From positions 1 through 8,480 of the forward strand of contig NZ_CBFIIK010000114.1 of assembly GCF_965662675.1 (NCBI RefSeq): 8,480 nt of DNA, in the 5' to 3' direction. This DNA is from Roseicyclus sp965662675 (lineage in GTDB: Bacteria; Pseudomonadota; Alphaproteobacteria; Rhodobacterales; Rhodobacteraceae). The notes beneath the pieces are model-generated. The model was not told the origin of the DNA. It did not search any database and saw only the letters and a program-made list of their open reading frames with translations. Positions 5,738 through 8,480 of the stretch are shown here, piece by piece (positions within the stretch are counted from its first letter, which is position 1; every line of letters begins with the position of its first letter). Made by a program: the position numbers and the translations under genes.

Positions 5738-5756
5738 CAAGGGGAGACGCGAAACC

Positions 5757-6332
5757 GTGTCACACGCCGAAGACCAAAGCGGTGATCGCCGCGATTTTCT
5801 GTACTACGCAACGGCCGGTGTCGGTGCCGTCACCGTCGGTGCCGCTGTTTGGCCGCTGGTCAACCAGATGAACCCGTCGGCGGATGTGCAAGCCGCCAGC
5901 CAGATGCGCGTTGATGTCGCCGGCGTGTCGGAAGGCACGCAGCTGACGGTTCTGTTCCTCGGCAAGCCGGTGTTCATTCGCCGCCGCACCGCCGATGAGA
6001 TCGAAGCAGCGCGCGCCGTCGACCTGTCCGATCTGGTCGATCAAGATGCCCGCAACCCCAATCTTGGCCCGATCGACGCCTCGGATGAAAACCGGTCCAT
6101 GCCGGATTATTCGGGCGAGAACACCGGCGAATGGCTGGTTCAGATCGGCGTCTGCACCCATCTGGGCTGCGTGCCCATCGGTGATGGCGCTGGCGACTTC
6201 GGCGGGTGGTTCTGCCCCTGCCACGGCTCGCATTACGACAGTGCCGGTCGCATCCGTCGCGGACCTGCCCCTGAAAACCTTCCCATCCCTGTTGCATCGT
6301 TCGTGGATGACTCCACGATCCTGCTCGGCTGA
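5757..6332 (+). CDS. petA: Ubiquinol-cytochrome c reductase, Rieske iron-sulfur subunit
   Basis: Rieske 2Fe-2S protein of the cytochrome bc1 complex; it takes one electron from ubiquinol at the Qo site and passes it to cytochrome c1. The 191-residue product starts with a twin-arginine motif GDRRDFL (9-15) and a hydrophobic helix (about 17-36) that serves as the uncleaved membrane anchor, consistent with Tat export after cluster insertion. A short flexible hinge follows (about 40-48). Cluster-binding box 1 is CTHLGC (133-138) and box 2 is CPCHGSH (153-159). Ligands are Cys133, His135, Cys153 and His156, with Cys138-Cys155 as the expected disulfide. Ser158 and Tyr160, which tune the redox potential in Rhodobacter, are present. 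Translation begins at GTG 5757 with AAGGGGAG ten bases upstream. First gene of the bc1 operon; also known as fbcF. Confidence 0.97.
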   Translation: MSHAEDQSGDRRDFLYYATAGVGAVTVGAAVWPLVNQMNPSADVQAASQMRVDVAGVSEGTQLTVLFLGKPVFIRRRTADEIEAARAVDLSDLVDQDARNPNLGPIDASDENRSMPDYSGENTGEWLVQIGVCTHLGCVPIGDGAGDFGGWFCPCHGSHYDSAGRIRRGPAPENLPIPVASFVDDSTILLG

Positions 6333-6350
6333 ACGAGGGAGACTGAAAAC

Positions 6351-7697
6351 ATGTCTGGAATTCCCCACGACCATTACGAGCCGAAGAGCAACGCCGAAAA
6401 GTGGTTGCATCGGCGCTTGCCCATCGTGTCGTTGATGTATGACACGCTGATGATCCCGACCCCCAAGAACCTCAACTGGATGTGGATCTGGGGCATCGTG
6501 CTGGTGTTCTGCCTTGTGATGCAGATCATCACCGGCATCATCTTGGTGATGCACTACACACCGCATGTCGACATGGCCTTCGCCTCGGTCGAGCATATCA
6601 TGCGCAATGTGAACGGGGGATGGGCGATCCGCTACATCCACCAAAACGGCGCCTCGCTGTTCTTCATCGCGGTGTACCTGCACATCTTCCGTGGCCTCTA
6701 TTACGGCTCTTACAAGGCCCCGCGCGAGATCACGTGGATCATCGGCATGCTGATCTACCTGATGATGATGGGCACGGCCTTCATGGGCTATGTTCTGCCT
6801 TGGGGTCAGATGTCGTTCTGGGGCGCCACCGTGATCACCGGCCTCTTTGGCGCGATCCCCTTCGTGGGCGAAGCGATCCAGACCTGGCTCTTGGGTGGTC
6901 CGGCCGTCGATAACGCCACGCTGAACCGTTTCTTGTCGCTGCACTATCTCTTGCCCTTCGTGATCTTGGGCCTTGTGATCGTGCATGTCTGGGCCTTCCA
7001 CACGACCGGCAACAACAACCCGACGGGTGTCGAAGTGCGCCGCACCTCGAAGAAGGACGCAGACGCCGACACGTTGCCCTTCTGGCCCTATTTCGTGATC
7101 AAGGATCTTTTTGCGCTGGCCGTGATCTTGGCCGCCTTCTTCGCGATCGTGGGCTTCATGCCGAACTTCCTCGGCCACCCCGACAACTACATCGAGGCAA
7201 ACCCGCTGGTGACGCCCGCACATATCGTTCCAGAATGGTACTTCTTGCCCTTCTACGCGATCTTGCGCGCTTTCGACACCGAGGTCTGGCTGGTGATCTT
7301 GGTCGATTTCCTGACAGCGGGGATCGTCGACGCCAAGTTCTTCGGCGTGCTGGCGATGTTCGGTGCGATCATCGTGATGGCGCTGGCGCCTTGGCTTGAC
7401 ACCTCGTCGGTGCGCTCGGGTCGGTATCGTCCGATGTTCAAGTGGTGGTTCTGGATCTTTATCGTGAACTTCTTTGTTCTGATGTGGGCGGGCGCCATGC
7501 CGGCGGAAGGGATCTACCCCTATATCGCGCTGATCGGTTCGGCCTACTGGTTCGCCTATTTCCTCGTGATCCTGCCGCTTCTGGGCGTGATCGAAAAGCC
7601 GCTGGCAGCGCCCGCGACCATCGAGGAAGACTTCAACGCGCACTACGGCAAAACCGAAGGTCAAGGCGGCGCCGCCGCTTCGACCCCGGCCGAGTGA
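6351..7697 (+). CDS. petB: Cytochrome b of the bc1 complex
   Basis: Integral-membrane diheme subunit holding the quinol-oxidation (Qo) and quinone-reduction (Qi) sites. It has 448 residues, the length of Rhodobacter full-length cytochrome b rather than the split b6/subunit IV form, with eight expected transmembrane helices. Heme ligands are His97 and His198 on one pair and His111 and His212 on the other, the same residue numbers as in Rhodobacter. The Qo-site motif PEWY is at 294-297 (Glu295), and GYVLPWGQMSFWGA (146-159) forms the cd1 region. The C-terminal end after the last helix, with EKPLAAPATIEEDFNAHYG (415-433), is typical of the Rhodobacter group. It begins 18 bp after petA with GAGGGAGA upstream of the ATG. 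Also known as fbcB. Confidence 0.98.
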   Translation: MSGIPHDHYEPKSNAEKWLHRRLPIVSLMYDTLMIPTPKNLNWMWIWGIVLVFCLVMQIITGIILVMHYTPHVDMAFASVEHIMRNVNGGWAIRYIHQNGASLFFIAVYLHIFRGLYYGSYKAPREITWIIGMLIYLMMMGTAFMGYVLPWGQMSFWGATVITGLFGAIPFVGEAIQTWLLGGPAVDNATLNRFLSLHYLLPFVILGLVIVHVWAFHTTGNNNPTGVEVRRTSKKDADADTLPFWPYFVIKDLFALAVILAAFFAIVGFMPNFLGHPDNYIEANPLVTPAHIVPEWYFLPFYAILRAFDTEVWLVILVDFLTAGIVDAKFFGVLAMFGAIIVMALAPWLDTSSVRSGRYRPMFKWWFWIFIVNFFVLMWAGAMPAEGIYPYIALIGSAYWFAYFLVILPLLGVIEKPLAAPATIEEDFNAHYGKTEGQGGAAASTPAE

Positions 7698-7714
7698 GAG
7701 AAAGGAAACTGAGT

Positions 7715-8480
7715 ATGCTCAGGAAACTTGCAATCAGCACGGTCACGGCGGCAACGCTGGCCCTGTCGTCTGGGGTAGCGTTGGCTGCGGGCGGCGAACG
7801 CTACGTCGAAGACTACGCCTTCCCCCATGAGGGCCCTTTCGGCCGCTTTGACCAGACCCAGCTTCAGCGCGGTCTTCAGGTCTACACTCAAGTCTGCGCC
7901 GCCTGTCACGGGCTGCGCTATGTGCCGCTCCGCACGCTCTCGGACGAGGGCGGGCCGGGGCTGAGCGAAGAAGAGGTGCGCGCCTATATCGAGCAGAACT
8001 TCATCGAAGTGTATGATGCAGAGCTGCAGGATTGGCGCGCGGCCACGCCCAACGACCATTTCGCTGGCTCGTCCATGGAAAGCGCCCCCGATCTCAGCCT
8101 CATGACCAAAGCACGGGCCGGTTTCACCGGGCCCTATGGCCTTGCGCTGAATCCGCTGTTCAAGGGCATGGGTGGGTCGGAATACGTCGCATCGCTTCTG
8201 ACCCATTACACCGGGTCCGAGAAGGAAGAGTTCGGCGCGATCCTTTACGGCAACGACACCTATGGCGGCTATTTCGCCATGTCGCCGCCGCTGTGGGATG
8301 GGGCCGTGGAATACGGCGACGGAACCGAAGCGACTGTCGAACAGATGGCGATCGACGTCGCTTCTTTCCTGACTTGGACAGCCGAGCCCAAGCTGATGGC
8401 ACGCAAGCAGATGGGCTTTACCGCTGTTGTGATGCTGAGCTTGTTGGCGGTCTTGCTCTATCTGAGCAACAAGCGGCTTT
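7715..8480 (+). CDS. petC: Cytochrome c1 of the bc1 complex (3' end outside the window)
   Basis: Membrane-anchored periplasmic c-type cytochrome that takes electrons from the Rieske protein and reduces soluble or membrane cytochrome c. 255 codons are visible and the frame is still open at the edge, probably within some 20 codons of the stop. A cleavable Sec signal (MLRKLAIS... to about residue 24, VALA/A) precedes the mature protein. Heme attachment is CAACH (61-65) with His65 as ligand; Met189 in YFAMSPPL is the likely sixth ligand. The C-terminal anchor helix spans about 232-251, followed by SNKRL. Only Cys61 and Cys64 are cysteines in the visible part, so the extra disulfide loop described in Rhodobacter cytochrome c1 is missing. 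ATG 7715 follows petB by 17 bp with AAAGGA upstream. Also known as fbcC. Confidence 0.96.
   Translation, partial: MLRKLAISTVTAATLALSSGVALAAGGERYVEDYAFPHEGPFGRFDQTQLQRGLQVYTQVCAACHGLRYVPLRTLSDEGGPGLSEEEVRAYIEQNFIEVYDAELQDWRAATPNDHFAGSSMESAPDLSLMTKARAGFTGPYGLALNPLFKGMGGSEYVASLLTHYTGSEKEEFGAILYGNDTYGGYFAMSPPLWDGAVEYGDGTEATVEQMAIDVASFLTWTAEPKLMARKQMGFTAVVMLSLLAVLLYLSNKRL

Larger units (their letters stand above)
5506..5756. other. Intergenic region between the dapF operon and petABC
   Basis: No coding frame here has support. The left part (5506-5640) is unremarkable apart from a weak G/C-rich inverted repeat CCCG/CGGG near 5515-5530 without a T-run. The right part holds a TATAAC box (5641-5646), a terminator-like hairpin (5673-5701) and a second set of inverted repeats reaching the petA ribosome binding site. 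It should contain the end of the upstream transcript and the promoter and leader of petABC. Confidence 0.6.

Noticed and set aside
5506..5756. FNR-type (TTGAT-N4-ATCAA) operator before petABC
   Set aside because: No such palindrome is present, so oxygen control by FNR/FnrL cannot be claimed from this sequence.
5760..7664. Very long open frame on the minus strand opposite petA and petB (634 codons)
   Set aside because: It is antisense to two unmistakable bc1 genes. Its product is full of His, Asp, Gln and Arg, the usual result of reading G/C-biased codons backwards, and it has no recognisable domain.
1..8480. CRISPR array, insertion sequence or defence system
   Set aside because: No regularly spaced repeats, transposase or recognisable defence genes occur; the only mobile-element gene is the integrase.

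Overview
The window looks like chromosome from an alphaproteobacterium of the Rhodobacteraceae (Rhodobacter/Roseobacter group). This rests on high GC with strong G/C preference at third codon positions, a Rhodobacter-type fbcFBC (petABC) operon whose cytochrome b heme ligands fall at the same residue numbers as in Rhodobacter (His97, 111, 198, 212), and the character of the proteins around it. Species cannot be named from the sequence alone.

Layout, left to right. (1) Bases 1-251 are an AT-richer leader with two imperfect hairpins and no gene I can defend. (2) A complete tyrosine recombinase gene (252-1208, +) ends only 21 bp from the encoded CCA end of an intact tRNA-Lys(UUU) gene (1305-1230, - strand). 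This is the usual arrangement of an integrated element sitting in the 3' end of a tRNA gene, so the element should extend leftward out of the window. (3) A compact, apparently single + strand operon follows: dapF, mtaB, a PaiB-like FMN-binding protein, a small membrane-anchored protein, a glutathione S-transferase and a GNAT acetyltransferase (1374-5505). Three of its five junctions are 4-bp ATGA stop/start overlaps. (4) A 251-bp intergenic region carries a terminator-like hairpin and further inverted repeats directly ahead of the next gene. (5) petA (Rieske protein), petB (cytochrome b) and petC (cytochrome c1, cut by the right edge) encode the catalytic core of the bc1 complex.

How they work together: the bc1 genes form one respiratory complex that oxidises ubiquinol and reduces cytochrome c. 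dapF supplies meso-diaminopimelate for lysine and peptidoglycan. MtaB methylthiolates t6A37 of ANN-decoding tRNAs, and the tRNA-Lys(UUU) next door is a plausible substrate. The remaining operon members look like small-molecule and redox housekeeping functions, and their physical linkage does not reveal a pathway.

I see no evidence for an elaborate undescribed system. The points most worth following are the serine in place of the second catalytic cysteine of DapF, the structured region immediately before petA with a possible pairing to its ribosome binding site, the integrase/tRNA-Lys junction, and a cytochrome c1 without the extra disulfide described in Rhodobacter.
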